This document shows positions 1 to 6,379 of a DNA stretch of 7,031 nt, one piece after another. The DNA comes from Chloroflexota bacterium (lineage in GTDB: Bacteria; Chloroflexota; Ktedonobacteria; Ktedonobacterales; Ktedonobacteraceae). A program made the position numbers and the translations under genes. The notes below the pieces were generated by a model, which was not told the origin of the DNA, did no database searches, and saw nothing but the letters and a program-made list of their open reading frames with translations. Positions within the stretch are counted from its first letter, which is position 1; each line of letters opens with the position of its first letter. Where the stretch lies: contig VBHS01000130.1 of assembly GCA_005881295.1 (NCBI GenBank), forward strand, positions 1 to 7,031. Reading direction: 5' to 3'.

Positions 1-649
1 GCCCACGGTGCCGCATGACAGCCGGGCCCTCCACCGTGTACCAGTCAACGCCTCCCCTCGCCTCGCGTTGCGCTTCAAACAGCTGCCACTGGTGCTGTGG
101 TGATGTGACACGTGTCGGATGGCCCTGGAGGGTGAATGGATCGATGAGTCGATCAACGATATTTCCACTGCCAATGAAGCCTCCAGGGTCATCCCAGTAC
201 TCAATAGTCATGTACAGGTACCACTGACCATCCTGGTCGCGAAACACGTGGGGATCAATAGCCCAGGGGAACAAGCTGCTGGTCAGGTCTTGACCGCTAT
301 CGGTGAATGGTCCTTCCGGGCGGTCGGCCACCGCTACGCGGATGCCTCCGGTAAACTCGCTGGTATGCACGGCATAGTAGAGCAGGAACTGACCATTATG
401 CACCGTCACCTCTGGAGCCCAATAGCGGCCATATGGCTGCCCAAAGGCAGGCATGGCCTTACCAATCTCTCGCCACTGAACCAGGTCGGAGCTGGTCAGG
501 ATGGGAAAGACCCATGAATCAGCAGGAGGATAGGTCTCATGCTCGGTAGCATAGGCATAGTAGCGCCCACGTACCTTGAGCACGAACGGATCGGGAAAAC
601 TCTCAGTCCAGAACGGGTTGCAGTAAGTCGCCGGTTTCTTTGCTGCCAT
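1..649 (-). CDS. Glycoside hydrolase family 43 protein, N-terminal part (cut by window edge)
   Basis: Probable inverting glycosidase of family GH43 (beta-xylosidase, alpha-L-arabinofuranosidase or arabinanase type) with a five-bladed propeller fold. My translation gives 216 residues from the ATG at 649 with no stop before the window edge. All three family acidic residues are visible: the base Asp20 in FPDPFV, the pKa-modulating Asp132 in AIDPHVF, and the acid Glu207 in TVEGPA. The blade motif YWAPEV (about 76-81) and the segment RVAVADRPEGPF (about 104-115) are also typical. There is no signal peptide, so it should act in the cytoplasm on imported oligosaccharides. The start is supported by AGGAG about 10 nt upstream. 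It lies 25 nt after the MalG-like permease, as the last visible gene of the operon. The family is clear. The substrate cannot be fixed, and the C-terminus and any accessory domain lie outside the window. Confidence 0.93.
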   Translation of the reverse strand, partial: MAAKKPATYCNPFWTESFPDPFVLKVRGRYYAYATEHETYPPADSWVFPILTSSDLVQWREIGKAMPAFGQPYGRYWAPEVTVHNGQFLLYYAVHTSEFTGGIRVAVADRPEGPFTDSGQDLTSSLFPWAIDPHVFRDQDGQWYLYMTIEYWDDPGGFIGSGNIVDRLIDPFTLQGHPTRVTSPQHQWQLFEAQREARGGVDWYTVEGPAVMRHRG

Positions 650-674
650 CCTCGTCTCCTGCCGCTATGTCGAG

Positions 675-1556
675 TTATCCCTTGAGGCCGCTCTGCTTGT
701 ACCCTTCTACGATGTAGCGCTGCAGGAACAGGAAGATGATCACCAGGGGCAGGATGGCGATGGTGGCACCGATGAAGAGTTCGTGCAGATTGAGCACCTG
801 GGCATTCAGGAAGTTGGAAAGTACCACCTGGACCGTCCATGCAGAAGAGTCCTGACCAATCACCAGCGGCCATAGGAAAGCGTTCCAGCTAGCGATAAAG
901 GTGATCACACTCAAAGCGGCGATGATGCCGAAGGAGTTTGGCACCACAATACGCCAGAAGACTCCCCAGTAACCCAGACCATCGACGCGCCCCGCTTCCT
1001 CGAGCTCGCGTGGGAAACCCAGGAAGAACTGGCGGAACAGGAAGGTGGTAAAGCCACTGAAAACGCCCGGCACTACCAGGCCTTGCAGGGTACTGACCCA
1101 ACCCAGGTACGACACAATGACGTAGGTCGGCACAAAGATCACCGCGCTGGGGATCATCAGCGTGACCAGGATGGCGTAGAACACCTGATTTGACCAGCGA
1201 TACGCTATGCGAGCGAGGCCATAGCCAGCCAGAGCGGAAAGAAGGATCTGCCCCGCCGTTTGTAAGACAGCAATGATGGTAGAATTGACCATGCCGTCCA
1301 GAAACGGAACTTCTGTATCTTTGAATAACTCCTGGATGTTCTCGAAATGGAGCGTACTGGGGAAAAACGTCCAGTTAGGCGATGTGATCTCACTCTCCGC
1401 CGCCAGGCCATTTCTTACGATGAGGTAGAACGGTAGCAGGAAGAGAAGCGCCAGAATGACCAGCAGAACATAGCGTAGGACCAGGCGAATAATGGCCCAT
1501 GCAGATGGACCTCTGGGGCGACCTGACTGCGTTGACCGAGAGACAATTGCTGCCAT
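675..1556 (-). CDS. Carbohydrate ABC transporter permease, MalG-like (CUT1)
   Basis: Inner-membrane permease of 293 residues, one half of the heterodimeric channel of a CUT1 sugar importer. The first transmembrane helix is at about 24-46. The cytoplasmic EAA loop that docks on the ATPase is at about 186-205 (EEAGRVDGLGYWGVFWRIVVP), with the conserved EAxxDG pattern. The C-terminal RYIVEGYKQSGLKG is a typical MalG-type tail (QRYxVxGxxxGavKG). A longer reading frame from a TTG at 1598 exists, but the ATG at 1556 has a strong GGGAGG ribosome site just upstream and starts at the usual family position. The gene follows the MalF-like permease by 74 nt and precedes GH43 by 25 nt, so one transcript is likely. 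Family assignment is secure; the sugar is inferred only from the GH43 neighbour. Confidence 0.95.
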   Translation of the reverse strand: MAAIVSRSTQSGRPRGPSAWAIIRLVLRYVLLVILALLFLLPFYLIVRNGLAAESEITSPNWTFFPSTLHFENIQELFKDTEVPFLDGMVNSTIIAVLQTAGQILLSALAGYGLARIAYRWSNQVFYAILVTLMIPSAVIFVPTYVIVSYLGWVSTLQGLVVPGVFSGFTTFLFRQFFLGFPRELEEAGRVDGLGYWGVFWRIVVPNSFGIIAALSVITFIASWNAFLWPLVIGQDSSAWTVQVVLSNFLNAQVLNLHELFIGATIAILPLVIIFLFLQRYIVEGYKQSGLKG

Positions 1557-1630
1557 AACATCCTCCCTTTTTCTCTGTGATTGTACGTCTGTGTGCAACG
1601 AAACGCAATAATGGGCACTATCATCTCTGA

Positions 1631-2599
1631 CTACTCGGACCTGCCGAAGCCCAGGAAACGCCCCTGGATCAGGGTAAAGATCACAATGATGACGGTCAGG
1701 ATGATGGCTCCGGCACTGCCATAACCATAGTTCTGATCACTCAATGCAATGTTGTAGAGATAGACCAATGGCGGGCGCGCCAGGATCTGGTTGCCACCGG
1801 ACATAATGTTGAAGAACTCGTCAAAAGCCTGGAAGGCGGCAATCACGTTCAGCAGGAGCACTGCGATAGTCGCGTTGCGCAGCATTGGAAAGGTAATGTG
1901 GCGGAAGGTCTGCCAGCCTCGTCTCGCGCCATCAACCAGGGCAGCTTCGTACAGTTCGCGCGGAATTTCCTGCAGTCCGGCGATAAAGATGATCATATAG
2001 ATGCCGAGCTGGAGCCAGAGGCGGACTGTGACCAGCACCAGCCAGTACCAGGGAGGGTTGGGACTCGATATCCAGGAAATGGGGTCCAGACCAACGGTAT
2101 GGCGCACCGTATTGGCAAGGCCAAAAGACGAGCCATTGAAAATGCTCATTTTCCAGACTATCGAAGCCAGCACATACGAACAGGCGGTTGGGAGAAAGAA
2201 AACCGAACGGAAGAAACCCTGGGCAAATTTGACGCTATTGACCAGCAAGGCCAGGCCCAGTGCACTCAAGAGTGTGGTGGGGACAATGAAAGCAGCGAAG
2301 ATAGTAAAGGTCACAAGCGCTCTGATAAACTCGGGGTCACCGAGCATCGCACGATAGTTCCCTAAACCTACCCAACCAGCGGGTGTGAGCGTTGCGCGGG
2401 CATCGGCGAAACTGAGTATGAGACTCCAGAGTATGGGGATATAGAAAAACACTGTCAGGCCAATGATCATGGGGCCAACAAAACTCCAGAAGATCAGTGC
2501 CGTCTTGAGCGATTGTCGTCGCACCCTCTGTACGCTCTTCTGGTTTTCTTCGCGTAAATCCAGCATTTCTGCCGGTGTAGTAGTACCCACGGACTTCAT
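1631..2599 (-). CDS. Carbohydrate ABC transporter permease, MalF-like (CUT1)
   Basis: Inner-membrane permease of 322 residues, the partner of the MalG-like protein. After a polar N-terminus of about 33 residues comes a first hydrophobic helix (about 34-60, ALIFWSFVGPMIIGLTVFFY). The GLGNYRAML segment typical of MalF/UgpA-type permeases follows. The EAA loop is at about 218-237 (EAALVDGARRGWQTFRHITF) and ends in PML as usual. The frame is open upstream to 2737, but that extension runs through the intergenic repeats. The ATG at 2599 has AGGAAGG about 8 nt upstream and gives a normal N-terminus, so it is preferred. The gene is separated from the binding protein by 219 nt containing strong inverted repeats, unlike the tight spacing downstream, so permease expression may be set separately from that of the binding protein. 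Confidence 0.95.
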   Translation of the reverse strand: MKSVGTTTPAEMLDLREENQKSVQRVRRQSLKTALIFWSFVGPMIIGLTVFFYIPILWSLILSFADARATLTPAGWVGLGNYRAMLGDPEFIRALVTFTIFAAFIVPTTLLSALGLALLVNSVKFAQGFFRSVFFLPTACSYVLASIVWKMSIFNGSSFGLANTVRHTVGLDPISWISSPNPPWYWLVLVTVRLWLQLGIYMIIFIAGLQEIPRELYEAALVDGARRGWQTFRHITFPMLRNATIAVLLLNVIAAFQAFDEFFNIMSGGNQILARPPLVYLYNIALSDQNYGYGSAGAIILTVIIVIFTLIQGRFLGFGRSE

Positions 2600-2624
2600 T
2601 GGTTCATCCTTCCTCAAAATGTAC

Positions 2625-2670
2625 GTTTGGACATTCGCTCTTATCTTAAACACGTAGCGGATGTCCAAAC
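2625..2670 (-). promoter_or_regulatory. Inverted repeat upstream of the permease genes (operator or RNA hairpin)
   Basis: The arm GTTTGGACATTCGC (2625-2638) and the arm GCGGATGTCCAAAC (2657-2670) are complementary at 13 of 14 positions across an 18-nt gap. On the minus strand the first-read arm contains TTGGAC, and 17 nt later comes GATAAG, a weak -35/-10 pair. The structure could therefore be a repressor operator whose half-sites bracket an internal promoter. As RNA it would be a stem ending about 10 nt before the ribosome site of the MalF-like gene. The repeat is plain in the sequence; its function is inferred. Confidence 0.6.
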
Positions 2671-2692
2671 CTACAGTGGCATGTACCATGAA

Positions 2693-2709
2693 ATGCATGC
2701 GAAGCATGC
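2693..2709. repeat. Small palindrome GCATGC-GAA-GCATGC
   Basis: GCATGC (2695-2700 region) and GCATGC (2704-2709) are separated by GAA, with weaker extension of the symmetry on both sides. It lies between the 2625-2670 repeat and the larger hairpin at 2719-2754, in the gap between the binding-protein and permease genes. It may be part of the same RNA structure. No specific role can be assigned. Confidence 0.4.
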
Positions 2710-2718
2710 GCATAGGGA

Positions 2719-2754
2719 TTGGAAATACCCACTGCATGCAGCGGGTATTTCCAA
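2719..2754 (-). terminator. Strong intercistronic hairpin after the binding-protein gene
   Basis: TTGGAAATACCC (2719-2730) pairs perfectly over 12 bp with GGGTATTTCCAA (2743-2754). The 12-nt loop itself contains the palindrome CTGCATGCAG. In the direction of transcription it lies about 65 nt after the binding-protein stop and about 120 nt before the MalF-like start. No T-run follows on the minus strand, so it is not a classical intrinsic terminator. A hairpin here fits an attenuator or a 3'-end stabiliser, giving more binding protein than permease, as known for malE-malF type operons. The structure is seen directly; the role is inferred. Confidence 0.55.
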
Positions 2755-2818
2755 CCCCCTCGAAAGGCTAGAACACTTCAAGACGCATTCAGGCTCTTTC
2801 ACTCGCGCAGACCTCGGT

Positions 2819-4114
2819 CTAGCTCAGCAGTGTTTGCAACTCGGTATTGCACTTGTCCGCAGCTCTATTCAGAGCAGTCATGGGATTAGCACCATTCTTC
2901 AGAATGTTGCTGACCGCGTCGGTAAGCGTCGTATCCATGGCGGCATCCCAGAGCGGCGGGGTGGCATGCCCGTACTGGTTCAGGTACCCGACGGCCTGTG
3001 CAGCAGGGCCGCTCTTGAGCTTGCTAGCCTGGGCCGCAATACTGAGGCGCGGGGGCACATGGAAACCGTAGCCCACGTTCCAGTCGATCTGGATATTTGA
3101 GTTGTCGATCCAGAGATACTTGACGTATTCCTTGGCGGCAGCGACATTCTTGCCCTTGGCGGCCACCATTTCTGCCCAGCCGCCAAAGAACGTGGCAGGC
3201 TTGCCTTGCGTGCCCACTGCCGGGAAGGGAATGACACCAAAGTCATCGCCCAGTGCCTTTGTGATGCCAGGCATGGCCCACAGGCCACACCATTGCATGG
3301 CGGATAGGCCCTGTGTGAACGCCGAGGGATCCCACCAGAAAGTAGGTGCGTCCGGTAGGACGCCACCGGAAGCATTCAGTTCCCGGAGTTTCTCATAGGC
3401 CGTGGCCACGTTATCATTGTTAAACACAATTTTGTTGTCATCGGAGATGAAATCGCCGCCGGCAGCCCAGCCCAGAATATAGCTGAGAGCGTTGACGCCT
3501 CCATCCGGGCCGATATAGAGGCCCTTGACGCTACCTTTCGACAACTTCTTAGACACGGTGATCAGTTCATCCATAGTCGTGGGAGGCTGAACGCCCGCTT
3601 TCTGCAACAGGCTCTTGCGGTAGTAGATCATACCCATGTCATTGATCATCTTGATTGCGTAGACCTTGCCATTGATGGTAAGGGGTTTGAGCGCGACGGG
3701 ATTGAAATCACTTTTGACGCTCGCGATGATATCGTCGAGAGGTTCAATTAATCCGGCCTTGACCTGGTCAACGGTGGGGTTTTGCAGTTCAAATACATCG
3801 GGGGCATTGGAGCCGAGTAGCGCAGCGTGCACTTTGTTCGGATATTCATTTCCTGTGCCAGGCACCCAGCTCACTTTAACGTTGGCTTTCGAGTACTGTT
3901 TGGCATAACGGAGTACCGCCTCATGGGTGCCCGTCTCACCATACTGGTGATACCACTGTTGGAGTGTGGGGAGACTTGGGTTGCTGGTGGTGCCACCCCC
4001 GGAAGTTCCTGCACAAGCCGCCAGGATGGTGCCGCCGAGTGTCATGGAGCCTGTGTATTGGAGGAAACGCCTCCGGCTGAGTGGAGTAGTAAATAAGCGC
4101 TGATCCTGTGCCAT
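2819..4114 (-). CDS. Sugar ABC transporter substrate-binding lipoprotein (SBP_bac_1, CUT1), Tat-type signal
   Basis: Extracytoplasmic binding protein of 431 residues that captures a sugar or oligosaccharide and delivers it to the two downstream permeases. The N-terminus has a twin-arginine motif SRRRFLQ (residues 13-19), a hydrophobic stretch and a lipobox LAAC with Cys34. It is therefore expected to be exported folded by Tat and lipid-anchored to the membrane outer face. A Ser/Gly/Thr-rich linker follows. Family-1 features include APDVFELQNP (about 95-105), GLIEPLDDII and the YAIKMINDMGMIYYRKSLLQKAG block. The size is typical of CUT1 binding proteins. The frame extends to 4159, but the ATG at 4114 has AAGGAGA upstream and places the RR motif correctly. 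It is the first gene of the operon. The ligand is not readable from sequence; the GH43 points to plant-polymer oligosaccharides. Confidence 0.95.
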   Translation of the reverse strand: MAQDQRLFTTPLSRRRFLQYTGSMTLGGTILAACAGTSGGGTTSNPSLPTLQQWYHQYGETGTHEAVLRYAKQYSKANVKVSWVPGTGNEYPNKVHAALLGSNAPDVFELQNPTVDQVKAGLIEPLDDIIASVKSDFNPVALKPLTINGKVYAIKMINDMGMIYYRKSLLQKAGVQPPTTMDELITVSKKLSKGSVKGLYIGPDGGVNALSYILGWAAGGDFISDDNKIVFNNDNVATAYEKLRELNASGGVLPDAPTFWWDPSAFTQGLSAMQWCGLWAMPGITKALGDDFGVIPFPAVGTQGKPATFFGGWAEMVAAKGKNVAAAKEYVKYLWIDNSNIQIDWNVGYGFHVPPRLSIAAQASKLKSGPAAQAVGYLNQYGHATPPLWDAAMDTTLTDAVSNILKNGANPMTALNRAADKCNTELQTLLS

Positions 4115-4134
4115 GTTCTGTTCTCCTTGGCTGG

Positions 4135-4152
4135 TGGTACATCTCTGTACCA
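4135..4152. promoter_or_regulatory. Palindrome TGGTACA-TCTC-TGTACCA near the binding-protein start
   Basis: A perfect 7+7-bp inverted repeat with a 4-nt centre, 20 nt before the binding-protein ATG and just upstream of its AAGGAGA ribosome site. It could be a repressor operator or an RNA stem-loop that affects translation initiation. A single half-site TGTACCA also occurs at 2682-2688 ahead of the permeases. The symmetry is certain; the function is inferred. Confidence 0.5.
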
Positions 4153-4413
4153 TATTCATTAACAGCGAAATAGTAAAACCCCAATTAGTTCTGCAAAAAA
4201 GCGATGCAATCTAGAGGATGCTCAACGTTTCATTCGCTAGAGTGGCCTTTGTGAACGCAACTCTGGCTTGCCATACGAAAAGACAATGCTACCGAAACCC
4301 GCATACTATTCACTTGCCAAACCTTTCGATAGAGCAAGCGATGAACACACAAAAGCAGGTCATTAAGATATACGCAGCTACGAAATATGATAAGTGGACC
4401 GTTACCAGAACAG

Positions 4414-4434
4414 GATTCAGGTTTGACCTGGATC
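4414..4434. promoter_or_regulatory. Inverted repeat GATTCAGGT-TTG-ACCTGGATC
   Basis: Arms 4414-4422 and 4426-4434 are complementary at 8 of 9 positions around TTG. It lies a few bases from the GAAGCGCTTC palindrome at 4439-4452, and both would be in the early transcribed leader of the sugar operon. This is a possible operator or RNA hairpin; no protein partner is identifiable. Confidence 0.4.
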
Positions 4435-4438
4435 GAGA

Positions 4439-4452
4439 GAGAAGCGCTTCTC
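4439..4452. promoter_or_regulatory. LacI-family-like operator palindrome GAGAAGCGCTTCTC
   Basis: A perfect 14-bp palindrome with central GCGC. LacI/GalR-family operators commonly have the form nnnAAnCGnTTnnn, and this sequence fits. It lies about 45-58 nt downstream of the predicted start site of the sugar operon, a position where a bound repressor could block elongation. No LacI-type gene is in the window; the visible regulator is DeoR-type. The palindrome is seen; the family match is by consensus only. Confidence 0.5.
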
Positions 4453-4476
4453 CCCCGGCATCACACTGTTCGCCAC

Positions 4477-4542
4477 TCATTACAAGCTGTGCATCTACAT
4501 CTTAGTATACCTAAGCTTATGCAAACTTGTCAAGTGTTTCGA
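4477..4542. repeat. Left arm of 66-bp inverted repeat flanking the TIR-WD40 gene
   Basis: Aligned by hand with the reverse complement of 6380-6445, this arm matches at 60 of 66 positions without gaps. The outer 16 nt (TCATTACAAGCTGTGC) and the inner 31 nt are perfect; all six differences fall in the middle around the -10 element. It contains the palindrome ACTTGTCAAGT (4525-4535) and TAAGCTTA (4512-4519). I find no target-site duplication next to either arm. Confidence 0.9.
4504..4533 (-). promoter_or_regulatory. Predicted sigma-70-type promoter of the sugar operon
   Basis: On the minus strand: consensus -35 TTGACA (4533-4528), an 18-nt spacer and -10 TATACT (4509-4504, 5 of 6 matches to TATAAT), facing the binding-protein gene. 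The -35 sits inside the palindrome ACTTGACAAGT and the spacer holds TAAGCTTA, so a repressor bound here could occlude polymerase. The same arrangement occurs in the right arm ahead of the DeoR gene. Confidence 0.6.
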
Positions 4543-4572
4543 TTACTAACATTGGCTGCTGTATGCTATAAT
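4543..4572 (+). promoter_or_regulatory. Predicted extended -10 promoter of the TIR-WD40 gene
   Basis: A perfect TATAAT (4567-4572) is preceded by TGC (4564-4566), forming an extended -10. A weak -35, TTACTA (4543-4548), lies 18 nt upstream. The predicted start near 4579 leaves about 40 nt before the ATG at 4621. The -35 begins one base after the left repeat arm ends, so it is back to back with the sugar-operon promoter and a protein bound to the arm could influence both. Confidence 0.55.
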
Positions 4573-4601
4573 TCTTAGGTAACCTGAGGCAAGGATAGTA
4601 T

Positions 4602-4616
4602 ATGGTGATCGGATAG
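4602..4616 (+). CDS. Possible four-residue leader ORF (MVIG) before the TIR-WD40 gene
   Basis: ATG GTG ATC GGA TAG is preceded by AAGGA at a 6-nt distance, a better ribosome site than the one ahead of the TIR-WD40 ATG. Its stop ends 4 nt before that ATG, in a different frame, so the arrangement could support re-initiation or translational coupling. It could equally be chance. No product function is proposed. Confidence 0.25.
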   Translation: MVIG

Positions 4617-4620
4617 CAGC

Positions 4621-6249
4621 ATGCATGAAACGCCATCCCTTGTTACAATCTTCTCTGCTTATATACGTAAGGACGAGGCATTTTATCACGAGCTGGATAA
4701 ACACCTGCGTCTTTTGCAACATCAGGAGATCATCTCATCGTGCCATTATCGCCAGATTATAGCCGGCACCGACTGGGCAATGACTTTCAATGAGCACATC
4801 AATACTGCCTCCATCATCCTCTTGCTCATCAGTCCAGATTTCCTGGCTTCAGATTATTGCTCCAGCATTGAGATGCAACGTGCCCTGGCGCGATATATAG
4901 CTGGTGACGCCCAGGTGATTCCTATTCTACTGCGCCCTGCTGACCTGTCTGGAACACCATTCACACATCTGTCGTGCTTGCCTCATAATGCCCATCCTGT
5001 GACGAACTGGACCGACTACGATGAGGCCTTCTTTGACATTGCTACAGGTATTCGCGCTGCTATCAAGGAGTTACGCAATGGCAAGGTACAGGGATTACCT
5101 TCCGGAGTGGCACTTCCAGGCTCACTTCTACCATCAGCGCTATCAGGCTCACCTCAGCCCCCAACACAAGGAAACTCGCAAGGAATCGCCTCTCGTTCAA
5201 GGCGGAAATTCCTGGCCCTGGGAATAGGTTTAGGCGCGATCATCATCAGTAGTGGAGCAATATGGTACGCATCTTCCCGACATGATACCCTTTCTTTCAC
5301 ACCTAAATCGACTGCACATCCAGCTATTCCCACTGCTGGAAGCATCCTTTTCACATACACAGGTCACACTGAACCTGTATTCTCAGTTGCGTGGTCACCC
5401 ACCGGCAAGCGCCTCGCCTCGGCGAGCTATGACGATACAGCGCAAGTATGGAATGCCGCTACCGGAGGAGCACCTCTCGTCACTTACAGGGGTCACTCCG
5501 GTCTTGTAGGAACTGTTGCGTGGTCTCCCGATGGCAACCTTATTGCTTCGGGGGGCTTTGATAAAACGGTACAGGTGTGGGACGCCGCTACCGGAGGAGC
5601 ACCACTCGTCACCTACAGGGGCCATAGCGGTGTTATAGAATCACTGGCGTGGTCACCTGACGGTAGGCATATCGCCTCGGCGAGCTATGACAATACCGTG
5701 CAAGTATGGGACGCCGCTACCGGAGGGTCTCCCCTCATCACTTACCGGGGCCACACTGCTTTTGTGGAATCGGTAGCGTGGTCACCCGGTGGCCAGCAAA
5801 TCGCCTCGGCAAGCGCAGACAAGACGCTGCAGGTGTGGGACGCCGCTACCGGAGGATCTCCCCTCATCACCTATAATGTTCATCTTTATGGGAATAAATA
5901 TGGGATATCGTCCGTGGCGTGGTCACCCAACGGCGAACAGATCGTCACAGGTGGTTATGACAACAAAGTGCAGGTGTGGGATGCAATCACACGAAAGGGA
6001 GTCCTCGCCACCTACATCGGCCATATCGGTTCTGTAGAATCCGTGGCGTGGTCACCCGATGGAAGGCATATCGTCTCGGGTGCTTTTGATAGTACAGTCA
6101 AGTTGTGGCATTCCAACACTAGTGGGAATGCCCTTGTCACCTACACTGGTCATGCTCTTGCTGTCTCCTCAGTGACGTGGTCGCCCGATAGCAAACATAT
6201 CGCCTCGGCGAGTTATGACAATACCGTGCAGGTGTGTCAGGCTATATGA
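4621..6249 (+). CDS. TIR domain - transmembrane - WD40 propeller protein
   Basis: A 542-residue protein in three parts. Residues 7-151 form a TIR domain: VTIFSAYIRKDEAF, then IAGTDW, IILLLISPDFLASDYCSSIEM and a late TNWTDYDEAFFDIATGIRAAIKEL block. Glu84 in SDYCSSIEM is at the position of the catalytic glutamate of NAD-cleaving TIR domains; activity is not proven. A Ser/Gly/Pro linker leads to SRSRRKFL (191-198) and one hydrophobic helix (about 197-216). From residue 241 there are seven WD40 units, enough for a complete propeller. Positive charges before the helix predict TIR inside and the propeller outside. The motif SRRKFL also fits the Tat consensus. An upstream in-frame stop limits the start to 4621 or later; the ribosome site there (GGA) is weak. 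No functional partner gene is adjacent. It may be a sensor or a defence-type effector, unproven. Confidence 0.88.
   Translation: MHETPSLVTIFSAYIRKDEAFYHELDKHLRLLQHQEIISSCHYRQIIAGTDWAMTFNEHINTASIILLLISPDFLASDYCSSIEMQRALARYIAGDAQVIPILLRPADLSGTPFTHLSCLPHNAHPVTNWTDYDEAFFDIATGIRAAIKELRNGKVQGLPSGVALPGSLLPSALSGSPQPPTQGNSQGIASRSRRKFLALGIGLGAIIISSGAIWYASSRHDTLSFTPKSTAHPAIPTAGSILFTYTGHTEPVFSVAWSPTGKRLASASYDDTAQVWNAATGGAPLVTYRGHSGLVGTVAWSPDGNLIASGGFDKTVQVWDAATGGAPLVTYRGHSGVIESLAWSPDGRHIASASYDNTVQVWDAATGGSPLITYRGHTAFVESVAWSPGGQQIASASADKTLQVWDAATGGSPLITYNVHLYGNKYGISSVAWSPNGEQIVTGGYDNKVQVWDAITRKGVLATYIGHIGSVESVAWSPDGRHIVSGAFDSTVKLWHSNTSGNALVTYTGHALAVSSVTWSPDSKHIASASYDNTVQVCQAI
5362..6246 (+). repeat. Seven WD40-encoding units with 129-nt period
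   Basis: GH-type unit starts fall at 5362, 5491, 5620, 5749, 5878, 6019 and 6148. Spacing is exactly 129 nt (43 codons), except 141 nt for unit 5, which has a four-residue insertion and lacks the GH pair (VHLYGNKYG). Units 1-4 share near-identical DNA, such as GCCGCTACCGGAGG at 5455, 5584, 5713 and 5842, a sign of recent internal duplication or gene conversion. Unit 7 ends in QVC rather than QVW and is followed by the stop three codons later. Confidence 0.9.
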
Positions 6250-6379
6250 GCGGTTCTTCAACTCATTTCTTATCACGGTTGCCCTTGCTTTCTCATCCGA
6301 TGCCCCGCTTTCCTCTTCCTTTGCGTTTACTTCTTAGTTTACCACCACCCCTTTGCAAAACAGTAAAACTCTACACAAT
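6250..6379 (+). other. Pyrimidine-rich spacer after the TIR-WD40 gene
   Basis: The plus strand is strongly enriched in C and T, roughly from 6254 to 6356, with runs such as CTTTCCTCTTCCTTTGC. I see no gene, no hairpin followed by a T-run and no other clear terminator, so transcripts of the TIR-WD40 gene may continue into the right repeat arm and the DeoR gene. Confidence 0.5.

Larger units (their letters stand above)
4115..4497 (-). other. Long non-coding leader of the sugar operon
   Basis: If transcription of the sugar operon starts from the promoter in the left repeat arm (start site near 4497), the mRNA has about 380 untranslated nt before the binding-protein ATG. I see no convincing gene here: the open frame on the plus strand at 4218-4505 lacks a ribosome site and recognisable protein features. 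The stretch holds three symmetric sequences, listed separately (4135-4152, 4414-4434, 4439-4452). A weaker promoter nearer the gene cannot be excluded, for example the A/T-rich region around 4165-4200 on the minus strand. I recognise no known riboswitch. Confidence 0.4.

Noticed and set aside
2627..3100. Plus-strand open frame opposite the binding-protein gene and the intergenic repeats
   Set aside because: It is antisense to a well-supported gene, its translation shows no domain, and its start lies inside an inverted repeat.
4218..4505. Plus-strand open frame of 95 codons in the gene-free region before the TIR-WD40 gene
   Set aside because: It has no ribosome site, a low-complexity, Cys/Ser-rich C-terminus and no recognisable domain. 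It also runs through the leader palindromes and the repeat arm.
5358..6246. CRISPR-like array because of regular repeat spacing
   Set aside because: The 129-nt periodicity is in frame and encodes WD40 blades; there are no short repeats with unique spacers.
4621..6249. Anti-phage defence island centred on the TIR protein
   Set aside because: No other defence-type gene is in the window and the neighbours are sugar transport and regulation genes. A TIR domain alone is not enough to claim a defence system.
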